Shown here: one piece after another, positions 11,135-22,456 of the stretch
How the letters are laid out: every line of letters starts with the position of its first letter
Numbering within the stretch: position 1 is the stretch's first letter
DNA from: Metarhizium brunneum
Taxonomy: Eukaryota > Ascomycota > Sordariomycetes > Hypocreales > Clavicipitaceae
Direction of reading: 5' to 3'
DNA: 64,000 nt
Assembly (NCBI RefSeq): GCF_013426205.1
Contig: NC_089422.1
Span: 186,001 to 250,000 of the forward strand
Made by a program: the position numbers and the translations under genes
Notes under the pieces: generated by a model
Seen by the model: the letters and a program-made list of their open reading frames with translations, nothing else
Databases searched by the model: none
What the model was told of the DNA's origin: nothing

Positions 11135-13611
11135 ATGAAAGGCTACGCAGAGGAGGAGGAAATGCTGGAAATAGGAACTTTCCAGCGCCGTGACCAATAT
11201 CATCCCTACGAGCAACAAGAACCTTCCATAGAAGAGTTTCCCCCTAGACCCGCCCGAGGTACCCCCAGAGGTCCAGCATCAAACGCTTACTCACAGCCGA
11301 ATTCGTTTTATCCCGATGAATTTGCATCACCTTCGCCAGGCTGGCCGCCTTCAATTGCAGGTCGTTCGGAATCTCAGACACTAGTGGACAGTGCTGAATC
11401 CAGGTCTAGCGTTCGCTCATGGCGGACTGGACAACAGACACCGGTCGATTCGACTGGTGCACCTCGGTATAGTGTTCCATTTCACAATGACTCTAGCCCG
11501 TCAACGCCCATGGTAAGAAAGCACAGCTCTGCATTTGGATTTTTTCTCCTGCCCTCTTTTTCCTATTGTGTACTAATGAAATGGGCAAACAGAACCAAAG
11601 TCACATTAGCCTCACTGGACTCCTTAAGCAAGCTCAGCCACCAGCTGGAGGTAAGGACTGGGTTGATCGTGAGAGCATTGATATCGTACACAAACGAGAT
11701 GATAGCGACATCTGGAGAGGCTGGAGACGGCATTTATTCAGACTGGTTCCCCTCTTGACCTTCGCCAACACTGGCTTCTACATAGCTTATTTGGCTCTGC
11801 GCATCGCATGCGTTGTTTGGGCCCAGAATGCGTTTGAGACAACCTACTCGGCCGCTTGGATCTTCATCGCTGTGGAAATCGCTGTCGCCATTCCTTCTTT
11901 GATGCATAATAGCTGGACCATGATGTCAATGAAGAAGCGATATAGACCCAAGCTGCGGTTGAGAGGTTACGACGTCCCTACCGTCGACGTCTTTGTTACT
12001 TGCTGCGGCGAGGACGATGACCTTGTAATGGACACTGTTCGAGGCGCATGCGATGTCGACTACCCTTACGATAAGTTTCGTGTCATTGTCTTGGATGACG
12101 GCAAGTCAGAGACTCTCGAGGCCGCCGTTACCCGGCTAGGCATGTCCTACCCCAACGTCTACTACATGGCTCGTGTGAAAGTTCCCGGACAACCCCACCA
12201 CTTCAAAGCTGGGAATCTGAATTACGGTCTTGAGCAAACTCACCTGCTTCCTGGTGGTGCTGGGCAGTACATGGCAGCCTTGGATGCCGACATGGTACGT
12301 TTGGGTTGATTATTTGCCGCTTTTCCTCCTGTGCATAGCAGTCTAACCAAGATGCAGATTCCCGAACGTGACTGGCTCCGAGCTATTCTCCCGCACCTCC
12401 TCATTGACAACAAGATGGCTCTTGCATGCCCTCCCCAGCTGTTCTACAACACACCCCCATCCGACCCGCTGTCTCAGAGTCTGGACTTCTTCGTTCATGT
12501 CATCGAACCTATCAAGGACGCGCTTGGTGTTGCATGGTGCACCGGCTCCGGTTATGTTGTGCGACGTGAAGCGCTCGATGAAATTGGCAACTTTCCTCTT
12601 GGATCATTGGCTGAAGATGTTGCTACTTCCACTCTGATGCTGGGCAAGGGCTGGAAAACCGCCTTTATTCACGAACCGCTTCAGTTTGGTACCGTACCCG
12701 AAGATTTTGGTAGTCACTTGAAGCAGCGCACCCGCTGGGCCATTGGAACTGTGGACACAGCCTTCAAGCTCAAATTCTGCTTATGGGGTGAGAAGATTCG
12801 GCAGATGACACTGGCTCAACGATTCTCTGGGTTCCTCTACGCCGTGCTCAGCTTGTACACTATTCTTGTCTCGATTTCCCTGTTTGCCATTCCCATTATC
12901 CTGGTCATGGGCAAACCCTTGGTTGCCTACGCCTCTGAAGAACAGCTCCGTTGGCTCATTCGTGCTTGCTTCGCTTCAACTATCAGCAACCGCCTGTGCG
13001 AGTTTGTTCTCTTCATCCCTGCCGGCTACCACACGGGCCAGCGTGGTTCCCGATACCAGCTTTGGATGTCGCCGTACATTGCTCTGTGCCTCATTCGTTC
13101 CTTCATGCTACCCAAGTGGCTGGGAGGTCAGGTGCAAGCTTTCAAGCCCACGGGTTCTTTGTCTTCGGCTCTGAACGAGCGTGATCCCGCACTCAAGAAG
13201 AACATGCTTCGCCGCGTCTGGACCATTCTCATCAACTACATGGGAATATTCCACCTGCTCTTTGTTTACTTCACACTAGTGGGCGTGGTACTGACCTCAT
13301 ACCGATGCTTCGTTCGCACAGACAGCACTCGTTCGCTCTTGCTGTGCCTGGTGACGCACGCATTCTGGCCGCCGTTGACTTTCATCTTCATCTGTAGCTC
13401 TCTGTGGACTCCAGTCGCCTACGCCATTGACCCGCCGCAGATGCCCGAGCGCGAGCAACTCCTCGACCGCGACCCTAAGACCATGGTTGCTCACCCTACG
13501 CCTAAAAGCAAGAAGATTGCTTTTGGTGGACAGGCTGCATGGTTCGAGTTTGAGTTGACCACGTCGACCCTTTATACGACTCTGATTTTTGTGGTTTCCT
13601 TTATATTTTAA
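11135..13611 (+). CDS. Cellulose-synthase-like GT2 glycosyltransferase
   Basis: Exons 11135-11512, 11593-12294 and 12358-13611 join to 777 residues. The introns have GTAAG and GTACGT donors and TACTAA and TCTAAC branch sites. A Ser/Pro-rich cytosolic tail of about 160 residues leads to membrane segments near 178-230. The processive GT2 motifs follow in order: DDG at 294-296, DAD at 357-359, ED at 446-447 and QRTRW at 483-487. Further membrane helices fill the C-terminal half. This is the layout of fungal cellulose-synthase-like enzymes, including the type 2 glycosyltransferases reported to be needed for hyphal growth on surfaces in plant pathogens. The enzyme should extrude a beta-linked polysaccharide at the plasma membrane; which polymer cannot be read from the sequence. 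Confidence 0.92.
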
Positions 13612-14311
13612 AAAAAAGGAGCAAAGATGTCGTCAGAGGCGCAGAAACCGGACGATCTAGCGGTGGCCAGTACGGCTGTCTGTTGCGGCCGGTCGCGACA
13701 AGCCAAACGATTTTATTACGTATACACACAAACATGGAGCAGATTTTTTGATGGATTTTTTTGCAAGACGATGAGACATTATGCTGCTCCTGGCGGAACA
13801 GCACGCAGACGCGCCATGTCCAGATGATGAAACTGGCATTTCTCAGCGAAGACTTGTATTGGTTATTTTGATTTGGCGTCATGGGGATTGTTGAGTACAT
13901 AGTTGGGTCTGCATTCGTCAAAGGGGAAGAATGGCGTGTGATGTAATGCGGGAAAGAGTACAGGGCGAGAGCATGTGCCACTGCGGTGGCTTGTAGCAAT
14001 CATGATAGAATCGGCATTGAATTAGAATTTGGAGCATTTGTACGAGATTTGTGTCATTAGGCAGTAAGCGATTTTGCTGGACCAAGATTTTCCCGTCATG
14101 TTGTCATTTTGATGGAGGGGCTCTCTGTCCATGTAGCCCAAGAAAGCATGGTTCCACGCCCTTTGGCACCGATGCCGGTCATGGGAGTCAGCCCTCGCAG
14201 CGGGATCGGAACCGAAACCACTAGAAACCAGCAAAGCATTCATTCTTTTTTTTTCTTCTCTTCTCTTCTCTCACACGGGGAAAGCAAAGAGTCAACAGAA
14301 TCAGAGCCAGC
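13612..14311. other. Intergenic stretch after GT2 gene
   Basis: Contains the GT2 3' untranslated region, starting with an A-rich run right after the stop, and the promoter of the acetyltransferase gene, with a TTC/TCT-rich tract at about 14243-14272. No other feature is supported. Confidence 0.6.
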
Positions 14312-15031
14312 ATGTCACTGCCAGTCGGCCCATTGGTATCGCCGCGCGAGGCCACGCGCCCGACTCACGAGGCGCTCCACGGCCAGACAACGTCGCTCGT
14401 GCCGCTCGAAGCAGGCCACGCCGCCGGCCTGTTCAAGAACCTGGGCGGGCCGGAGAACCACGCGCGGTGGACGTACATGCTCACGGGGGGCTTTGCCACG
14501 CTCGCCGAGTGCCAGCGGGACATTGAGGCATGGAGCGGCGACGCTGCCCCGGACAGGCTCTACTACGCGGTGCTGTCTGGGCCGGCGGCGAGCGGTGCGC
14601 GCGAGCCCGAGCCCGAGCCCGAGCCCGAGGGCATCATGTGCTACCTGGCCGTGGAGCCGGGGCACCGGCGCCTCGAGATTGGCGGCGTGGTGCTGGGCGC
14701 GGCGCTGCAGCGGACGCGCCGGGCCACCGAGGCGTTTTACCTGCTCATCCGGCACGCGTTTGAGGACCTGGGCTACCTGCGCGTCGAGTGGAAGGCCAAC
14801 AGGCTGAATGAGGCGAGTCTGAGGGCCGCCGAGCGGCTGGGGTTCACGTTTGAGGGCGTGTTTAGGAAGCACATGGTTGTCAAGGGCCGCGAGAGAGACA
14901 CGGCGTGGTTTAGCATGACGGATGGGGAGTGGGCGCGCGTCAAGAGGGGATTCGAGGCGTGGTTGGACGACGGGAATTTTGATTGTGACGGGAGGCAGAG
15001 GAGGGGGTTGAGGGAGTGTAGGGAGGGTTGA
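14312..15031 (+). CDS. GNAT-family N-acetyltransferase (RimJ/RimL type)
   Basis: An intronless frame of 239 residues, strongly G+C-rich. The order of conserved stretches fits the Acetyltransf_3 branch of the GNAT fold: an N-terminal strand-helix with HARWTYM, then EIGGVVLG followed by ATEAFYLLIRHAF, then the NEASLRAAERLGFTFEG acetyl-CoA/C-terminal block, and an RDTAWFSMTDGEW end. Between strands there is a Glu-Pro repeat (about residues 98-105) encoded by a GAGCCC microsatellite, probably a flexible loop. The enzyme should transfer acetyl from acetyl-CoA to an amine, perhaps a protein N-terminus or a small molecule; the substrate is unknown. No signal peptide, so probably cytosolic. Confidence 0.85.
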   Translation: MSLPVGPLVSPREATRPTHEALHGQTTSLVPLEAGHAAGLFKNLGGPENHARWTYMLTGGFATLAECQRDIEAWSGDAAPDRLYYAVLSGPAASGAREPEPEPEPEGIMCYLAVEPGHRRLEIGGVVLGAALQRTRRATEAFYLLIRHAFEDLGYLRVEWKANRLNEASLRAAERLGFTFEGVFRKHMVVKGRERDTAWFSMTDGEWARVKRGFEAWLDDGNFDCDGRQRRGLRECREG

Positions 15032-16773
15032 TGGGAGAAGGATGGATGGTTGCTGGCGGTGAGCTGTTTCTGTGTCCGCTCTGGGAGTTGGCACACGGAT
15101 GGATGTCTCTGGATTTGTTGGGCAGCTTCGGCAGATGAAACCCTCATGTAGTGGGTGACTGCATTGGGTTTTTGCAGTCGAGATGCAGGACCATGTTGTG
15201 TACTTGGTACTGAGCATTGTGCGATGCGTGTACTACGCACGATGAAGCAAATCTAGGTGAGACGACGGTCATTGTAGCGTTTCGTGGCCCGGGATTTCGG
15301 GTATTAGATTGCAATGGATCTTGGCTTGGCTGAGTTTGCGTTTCGGCTTGGTAAATCAGGGTGCCGTCAGTGACGTAGTTGAGTCGAGTCGTGCGTGGCG
15401 TGCGGCCGTTTGCAGATTGGGGTGAGACGGTGTGAGTCTGGAGGTTTCACCTGTCACCAGTGGAACGTGGCGCAGCGGGAAGACAGTTGATGTCATCGGT
15501 TTGGGGGCTGTTTGCTCGGCACAAGCTCTGCGTTGAGTACTTTGCCTAGCCGAGTGTCCGTCGTCTTGTCGCGATGCAGACTGTGTCGGAGGGATGCAAC
15601 CTGGAAGAGACGCATGTGAAATGCCCGATTCGGTTGAGGCTCTGCGCTGATCCCCCGGCATGCCGTGTTTCAGATGCGATGCTCCCGTCAGGCAGCAAAC
15701 AATCCAGATCCAGATCCAATAACTCGATTCGTCATGGCACCCGGGCGTTTAATCACGAAGGGGTATACACATTGACTCTAAAAGACCAAAAGTAAATCTC
15801 CAGAGCCACAGATCCGAGGCTGGGGACAATTCCAGCGCCACGTGCCACAAAGGCAAAGTCAAGGTTTGTCTGAGACCACAAGAGGGCCAACCGGAGATTA
15901 TTCGCAATTCATCAATTCGAGACGAGGGGCCCCCCGCAAGAAAGAAGGTTGGTGCCGGTAGATCGAACCGTCGTCCAAACCCGTCTCACCCTGCGGGCAT
16001 CTTCCTTGTCGGCCAGCCATCCGAATCACGTGCTTGCCGATTTGTGCACCATTGTACCACTGCACCATTGTTCCAGTGTAAAACAACAATCTATTCACCA
16101 GATAAGTCTCATTACCACCGTCGCTCAGCAATTTTACCCCTGTCGACGGTGCGAATGAAGGGTGGGAGTTGGGAGTTGGGGCAACGACGCTCACCCATTT
16201 CCACGGCGGTGAGACGACGCAAGGCCGAAGAAGACGCCTTCAATTTTGCAGGTAATTCAATCAGGCTTGGGAATAGCCATTAACCATGAGGAGAAGCCAG
16301 ACGAGTGACCGTGCAGAATGACAACAAGCCAGCTACGCCGACGCCAAAACTCCCAACAGCCCGCACCATATCAATCTGCACATGCTGCGCAAAACACAAA
16401 ATCTCAAAAAAGGCTCCAGCCTCGTAATCTAGCCATGTATTTAACGAGAGTAGCGCTCAGTAAAGACAGTCACATTTGCCAGCAAACAAGTAGAAATCCA
16501 ACCCCATCAAGCCAGCCCCCAGCCCCCAGCGGAAATCCGTCTTCCTCCGCAGTCCATGCATCCAACGACCGTCGAAGATAAAACACCAATAAACGAATGA
16601 ATGAAATCCAGAAAAACAAAAGTAGCGACAGGAACATGCCGTGCCCCCGCGGCATTCACACTCCATTCAATGTTCTCCATTCCAACACAGGCACGGGGCC
16701 CGAAAGCGAAAGGCGTTGGTCCAGGTCCAGCCCCAACCAACCAGGTGACGCAGAAACTCGATCGACAGAAGCA
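15032..16773. other. Intergenic stretch, no supported gene
   Basis: I see no gene. The right part, about 16300-16770, would be the 3' untranslated region of the small minus-strand frame that follows. No repeat or RNA gene was found. Confidence 0.5.
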
Positions 16774-17172
16774 TCATGCTTGCGAGCCGGGCCGAGCAGT
16801 AGTCGTCTCTGAAGACGGGGGCGTCGCCGACTGCCCCTCTGTGTTTTCGTGGAATTTGCTCCCATACTTGCTCAGCAGCATCACCGGCCTGGCGCGCTGA
16901 ACAAACGCCGGGACGGCAGGCGCTTCGGTGGGCTTGGTGTCCATGACGACGTCGACGTCGGCGTTGGCGAGAAACTCGGTAACAGGTTGTTTGGTATTGC
17001 CCAAGAGGAAGAAATGTAGAGAGAGACAAAGTTGTCGGACTGGCAAAATGGTAGGTATTAGCTTGCGCGAGTAAAGGTGTGGTGGGCGAGTTGACAGACG
17101 TCGGAGCCATTTCTCGCGGACCGGGGACGCATTTCTATACTTTTGAAATAAACTGTCACATGATGCCATCAT
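16774..17172 (-). CDS. Hypothetical small protein
   Basis: An open frame of 132 residues starting with two adjacent ATG codons. The N-terminal part is basic and could be a mitochondrial presequence. The C-terminal half, from about residue 63, has a natural-looking composition and a short basic block (QRARPVMLLSKYGSKF) before a Ser/Thr/Pro-rich tail. I do not recognise the family. No canonical intron lies inside the frame. A longer competing frame on the same strand, 17110-16667, has a less protein-like composition. The frame is short enough that it may not be coding. Confidence 0.35.
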   Translation of the reverse strand: MMASCDSLFQKYRNASPVREKWLRRLSTRPPHLYSRKLIPTILPVRQLCLSLHFFLLGNTKQPVTEFLANADVDVVMDTKPTEAPAVPAFVQRARPVMLLSKYGSKFHENTEGQSATPPSSETTTARPGSQA

Positions 17173-17629
17173 TCAGTCACAATCATTGTCCTTGTTCAAC
17201 TGAATCCACGACGGGTCAAGTGACTGGCCGTCTTTGACGTGACGAGACGACTGCTGTAGCAAATTGGACAAAGAACGGCACTACGTGTCGCAAAGAATAA
17301 AGGCAGAGACGCCACCACCAAAGAGTTCGAAACTGCACTTAAAACTGAACAAATAGGTATATTTTGATCTTTTGATCCAATGTCTATCTGCCGCACGACA
17401 AGTGGCCTCGGCCACCGGTCGAGGTTGAAATACCGCCGTTGACGCCTGTAGAAAATGGCCAACTCCGCCTGCAAGGACAAAGGGCGGTGATGAAAAGAAA
17501 CTGGTGAGAAATTACAACAAAGCTTACAAACACACACAAAATTTGCCCTTGTACCCAATGTATCAGACTGGCCTGATAAAAGCAACCGCGTTTCGGCTTG
17601 GCTTGTCGTCGTTAAAAGCAGGTCCCCTT
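17173..17629. other. Short intergenic region beside the CRH gene
   Basis: Holds the probable 3' untranslated region of the CRH gene and the upstream region of the small minus-strand frame. Nothing else is visible. Confidence 0.5.
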
Positions 17630-19228
17630 CTACCAGCCATTATTTCCTCCAGATGACGCAGGCCCCCGGTATCCGTAGCCTGGCTGTTGGTTGTCGGTAA
17701 AGCTTCTTTGGGGCCCCATGGCTCCTGGACTTTGCATTCTCTGCAGTCCATAACCTTGCTGATGGGGGCCAGGAGATCCCATTCTTGAGTACGGGTCGGG
17801 AGCTGAGCCGCTACGCATCTGGTGCTGACGAGGAGAGCCGGGAGGCATTCCGGGGCTCGGAGACCGGGATGGATGACCAGGGCTGGGAGGAACACCAAAA
17901 TCAAAACCATGATTAGAAGAGGCAGGACTGGCTTTTCGGCCGGGCTGGCCTCGCATGGCTCCTGCAGCTCCCATTGCTCCGCCAGCCACGGCGCCAGCAC
18001 CAGCAGCACCAACGAGGGTGCTCACGTTGCTTGCGCTGCTTCCGAGGCGAGACTTTTCATCAAAGGGGCCGTCAAAGGGACTCGATTCGGGAACGTGGTA
18101 AGAGTTTTCGCTGGCCATGCCACCGGCACGAAGCTCCCTGGCATTGTACTCTTGGCCATGGTCGGTGAAACCGTCGGGATTGATGCCATCCTTGAGGAAT
18201 CGTGCGTTTTCGCGATGGTCCTCTTCATCACGTAGGGCTGCAGCCTTGGCTTCAGCGGCTCCAATGCGGCGCTGTCGGATATAGTACCAAAGCAGAGCCC
18301 CCAGGGCCAGGGCACCGACCGCACCGCCTCCAGCATACACTCCAGCCTTGGCTCCCGTGGGAAGGTCGTTCCATTTTTCGCTCGTGGACTTGTCGGGCTG
18401 CTTGTTCAGCGCGTCAACAGCGGTGGAGTTGCCACTCTCAATCTTGATGCTTTCCCAGCTGCCGGAGCGATCGCCATAAGTATATTCCTTGCCGCTGCTG
18501 TAATCGGTGACCTGGGCGCTCTTGAGATACATGGTGTACGGCCCATTTGCATAGTCTGTATCACCGCCCGCCCACAGGCGAGTTCCCTCGGGAAGCGACG
18601 GGTCGCCGCCCGCCCAGATGCCAACGCTCATACGCATGGGTGTCTGAGGATAGTTATGCGTGTTATTAGCATCTTTAGAATTCAGGGTGCGGACATGGTT
18701 GCCGTCGATGAACCACTCGATAGAATCCTTGGTCCATACGGTGGTGTAGTTGTGATAGTCGTCCTGCATGCCGGTCATGGGGTGAGAACCGCCGTTCTTA
18801 AAATCCTGGCGGCCCTTGCCAAAATAGTTGGTTGTGGCGAAGGTCTTGTTAGAGCCCAGAAACTCCCAATCAACCTCGTCGAGGTCATCGCTAAGCCACA
18901 TCATGGAACTGACGATGCCTCGGCCAGGCGCGACCTTGAGGTGAATCTCAGTGCGGCCAAAAAAGAAGTAGAATTTGGTGCGTAGAGTTGGCGAGTCACC
19001 TTGTTTGTTGATGGTGAAGGCGGCACCAGTTTTGGCATCGTATGACACAGTGCCGGCAGTGGTTTCCCAGAGGTCGCTACTCGGGGTGCTGTTGAAATTG
19101 AAATTATGATCGGTCCCGAATGCTGGATTTGCTGGACAATCGCGTTCCATGGGATTGCAATCAGTATGAACCTGAGCAGCCGCCAGGCCCAAAAGGGCCG
19201 TTGCGGCAACAATTGAATTGTAGAGCAT
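17630..19228 (-). CDS. CRH-type chitin-glucan transglycosylase, GH16
   Basis: An intronless 532-residue frame. A signal peptide (1-18) precedes the GH16 domain, with the catalytic motif DEVDWEF (nucleophile Glu118, assisting Asp120, acid/base Glu122) and several N-glycosylation sequons. CRH enzymes move chitin chains onto beta-1,6/1,3-glucan at the cell surface and so cross-link the wall. Instead of a GPI signal, this protein has one membrane helix at about 295-317 followed by a basic stop-transfer stretch (YIRQRR) and a roughly 215-residue Gly/Pro/Ser-rich tail that should lie in the cytosol. It is therefore a type I membrane form of the family. The tail's many Ser-Pro pairs suggest phosphorylation, but that is inference. 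Confidence 0.93.
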   Translation of the reverse strand: MLYNSIVAATALLGLAAAQVHTDCNPMERDCPANPAFGTDHNFNFNSTPSSDLWETTAGTVSYDAKTGAAFTINKQGDSPTLRTKFYFFFGRTEIHLKVAPGRGIVSSMMWLSDDLDEVDWEFLGSNKTFATTNYFGKGRQDFKNGGSHPMTGMQDDYHNYTTVWTKDSIEWFIDGNHVRTLNSKDANNTHNYPQTPMRMSVGIWAGGDPSLPEGTRLWAGGDTDYANGPYTMYLKSAQVTDYSSGKEYTYGDRSGSWESIKIESGNSTAVDALNKQPDKSTSEKWNDLPTGAKAGVYAGGGAVGALALGALLWYYIRQRRIGAAEAKAAALRDEEDHRENARFLKDGINPDGFTDHGQEYNARELRAGGMASENSYHVPESSPFDGPFDEKSRLGSSASNVSTLVGAAGAGAVAGGAMGAAGAMRGQPGRKASPASSNHGFDFGVPPSPGHPSRSPSPGMPPGSPRQHQMRSGSAPDPYSRMGSPGPHQQGYGLQRMQSPGAMGPQRSFTDNQQPGYGYRGPASSGGNNGW

Positions 19229-22200
19229 ATTGTCGTCTATGATGGACTCTTATGACGTGTGTGTGTGTGCCTCGCGGGGAGTAGTGGCTCAAAATACACC
19301 AATGCTCTTGAGCAACTCGTCGATGAATGGTGTTGTCGTTTAGTAGTCGTCTTCCTCTGTTCCAGCAGAGGTTTATAGTGTTGTGCTATGGCAAGAAATG
19401 ATGGAATCCAATGCTCGAACCCGGGTCAATTGGGATTAGACACGCAGACGCAGACGTGTTTGGTCAAGAGAAGGAGTGCAAGGGCAATTCGTGACAGCGC
19501 TGTCGTATGAATGTGGCCCAGTTGAGAAGGGCGTGAAGCGTGTTGTTCAAGGAACGTCAGATGGAGGCCCGGAGGCAAAGGAGTGGACGTTGTCAATAGA
19601 CAAATGATGGTGAAGGAGCGGCGATGGCAACAGCAAGGTCAGAGTCAACAGACCTTCATGGTGAGGCGAGGCTGGTTGCAGTCAGGCAATGTCACAACAG
19701 AGGCGGCATTTGGTATTTCGCATTTGGCCGCCGGGGCAGCTCGCAAACGGGGGGCGGTGTGGTATCGTGCCAAGGAACAATGCCCATTGCCATTCTAGGA
19801 GCAATTTTACCCGTGGCGTCAGGGGGTGACGCTGGAGTCGGCCAAAGCAGGACCAGACCCATGTTGAAATTCCCTGGACGTGGGCTTTTGTCGTGAGACA
19901 GAATGCGTCGACGTGTGGTTCCAACTGGTTGGTGGCTGGCTCAGGGGCAGCGGCAGGCGGATGCCTCCAGTCTTGGTGCTTGCCGCAACGAATGGCAGCG
20001 GAAAGCAGGAAGGAGCGATTGCAGCCAACGTTGAATCCACCAATCTAGCCGCCGCAAAGGTGCAACCCACCCACCAGATCGCGTAACATGGTTCAATTGC
20101 ATGGCTCCATTGACCGTCTGGTACGGAGTACTCCGCACGGAGTAGAATTCTAATGAATTGTTCTCCCCTTTTTCCCTGGGCGCTCAGGTACGGTATCACA
20201 AGATAGTATCTGGATCATGGCGGCTTCTGGCCCCGGCCTTGGCGCATTAGTGTCAGGGGTTTGAAAGTCGACGACCAACCATCCATCATCAGGCAAACTG
20301 ACTGGTGCCAGAGAATGCCGGATCGACAGCTCGAGGAAGCCACGGACGGACGCTGCTAAAAAGACTGATGCTTTACCGAGGGGGGTCTGTGCCACCTGCA
20401 TAGTATCAAACTGGCTTCCCCCCACTGACAGAAATAATTAATCAATTCATATCAACTCGCCACTGCTCAAGCAAGGACTTTCCTTGTCGCCCCAAGCGTC
20501 TGTTTCTCTTGGCAATCCATTGGCCTTTATCCAAAGCAGTCTGGTAGTACTCCGTACTCCGTACTAGTAGTAATCAGAATTGCGGCCGCAGCATGGTCCC
20601 CCGCGGTCGATTAGAGCCAAGACAACAAAACATTGTTCCTGGACTTGGAGGACCACTTTGTCTTAGACCAGCACTGACATTGTTGAGTTCCCACTGCCAT
20701 GCTCCGTACCACAGTGCGGCAGTAGTATGCTGTCCCCGCGATAGCCAAGTACCTTTGCCTGTCAAATCCCTTTTCTCGTCTTCGCCTTCCGCGGCACAGG
20801 TCCATACCAGCAACACATCATATCCGACAGCGACTGTGTTGGGAAGCACCCAAGTGAGACCCAAACAGGCCAACCTATCTTGGTCACAATGGATGTCGTC
20901 ACTGCGTTTGGTATTGACATGTACAAGCACACTCCGTACCATGACCATGGAATGCGACTCCCGACTGCATTCTTGCAACGCCTGCATGGAAATCACAACT
21001 CACATAGTATCATACCTGGAATTCGCCTACTAAGGACCGTCGAGCTTCGCCCAAGCCGGAGCAGCGCTGGATTAGGCTGTGTTTGCGAGTAGTTTTCTTG
21101 GATACAGGTCGACGGTAGGTCTTGAACAGCGTCATTCCGCCGGTGGAGGATCCTCCGTTTCCTTCTGCTCGGGAGCATGCACCTCTGGCGAGTGGTTGCG
21201 GCCGGATCCGAATGGAGGCATTTCAAACAAAAGATGAAAGACAATTGACCTCTGTAAATTATATGTGTGAAAATGGATCAACGCAATAATGTAACGAAGG
21301 TTGAAAAAAAAAAGGCCGGCCAAGGTACGACTTGCGTAGCAAAAAGTGCAATATAATGATGTGAATCCAGCGCGAAGAGAATCATCGCCCAAGCTTGAAA
21401 ACCCACACTTTCTATTTCAGCACCGGTTCCTGCAGATCTATCTGTAAGATAGGTTGCTTCATGAATCATGATCATGTCTGCAGGAAACTCTGGTGCGCTG
21501 CTTAACAACCACAAAGCGTCAAGTGGCTACAGGGTAGTATGCACATCGATGCTGTCGCTCACCCTGATCCAGCCAACAGCCAGCCCCCAAGGACAAGGTA
21601 ACCAACAAGTGCGTTCAGATGTTGTATCCCGGGACCTATGTTTCCACGGCCAGTGCCGGGGAGGGATGTACGTAGAGGGCCGAGAAGATGGCGTCAGAAC
21701 CCGTCAATAGTTCAAAGAAAATCGTGATTCCATCAGGAAAGTGCGGAGTACAGGGACCGTGGCCCTCAGTGGACCGGGACATGTCACCAAGCACGGATAC
21801 ACCCGGCGCATGGCATCACGACAAGGGCTCCAAAGGGGAATCACCAGAGCGAGACCCAAGAGATGCCAAATTGACCAGCAGGCTCAGCCAGACACAGCAA
21901 GGGCGAATGACACAAATTCAGTATTTCTAGCCGGCGGCCCATGCAAACGCACCATCCCTCCATGCTAACAGCCCACAAGGTACGCCAGAGCTAATGTGAC
22001 CCATCTGACCCAGAAACGGGAAATAGAAAACAGATAGAGGGGAATTAATAAAAAAACATATGAGAAAAAAGATACCGGCCATCCTCTCCGTCTCACGTCC
22101 TGTGTCGTCCGTGATACATGTTCCACCGCAGCGATATGTACAAAGATGGGGGATACATCAATGAGCGGTTACAAATAGCATCCCATGGGTTTTAAAAAAC

Positions 22201-22456
22201 AAAAGAAAAAAACAACAGCGAAAAGCAGTCTGATAGCGGTGGGGATATTGAAGTCGAACCAACATTTTAAAACGAAATAAATTTTGTGAAAAACTGGTTT
22301 TAATATCCGCCATGAGAAGACAAACAAAGCGGCGTGGAAATTGGAGAAAAAAGACGAAATCGCCTCGGGGTATTTGGATCGTGGTGCGCGTTTTTTTGGG
22401 TTTTTCTTTTTTTCTTTTCGACGGGGTCGGGACTCTCTCTCGCATGTTTCGCCCCG
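19229..22456. other. 3.2-kb gene-poor region
   Basis: No gene supported. It contains the promoter of the CRH gene at its left end and the 3' untranslated region of rho3 at its right end. Three exact TACTCCGTA/TACGGAGTA motifs occur at 20122, 20548 and 20555, the last two overlapping and followed by a TAGTACTAG-like run. Confidence 0.55.

Noticed and set aside
14315..15217. A 300-codon minus-strand frame across the acetyltransferase gene.
   Set aside because: Antisense shadow of the GNAT gene, Arg/Pro/Leu-rich without domains.
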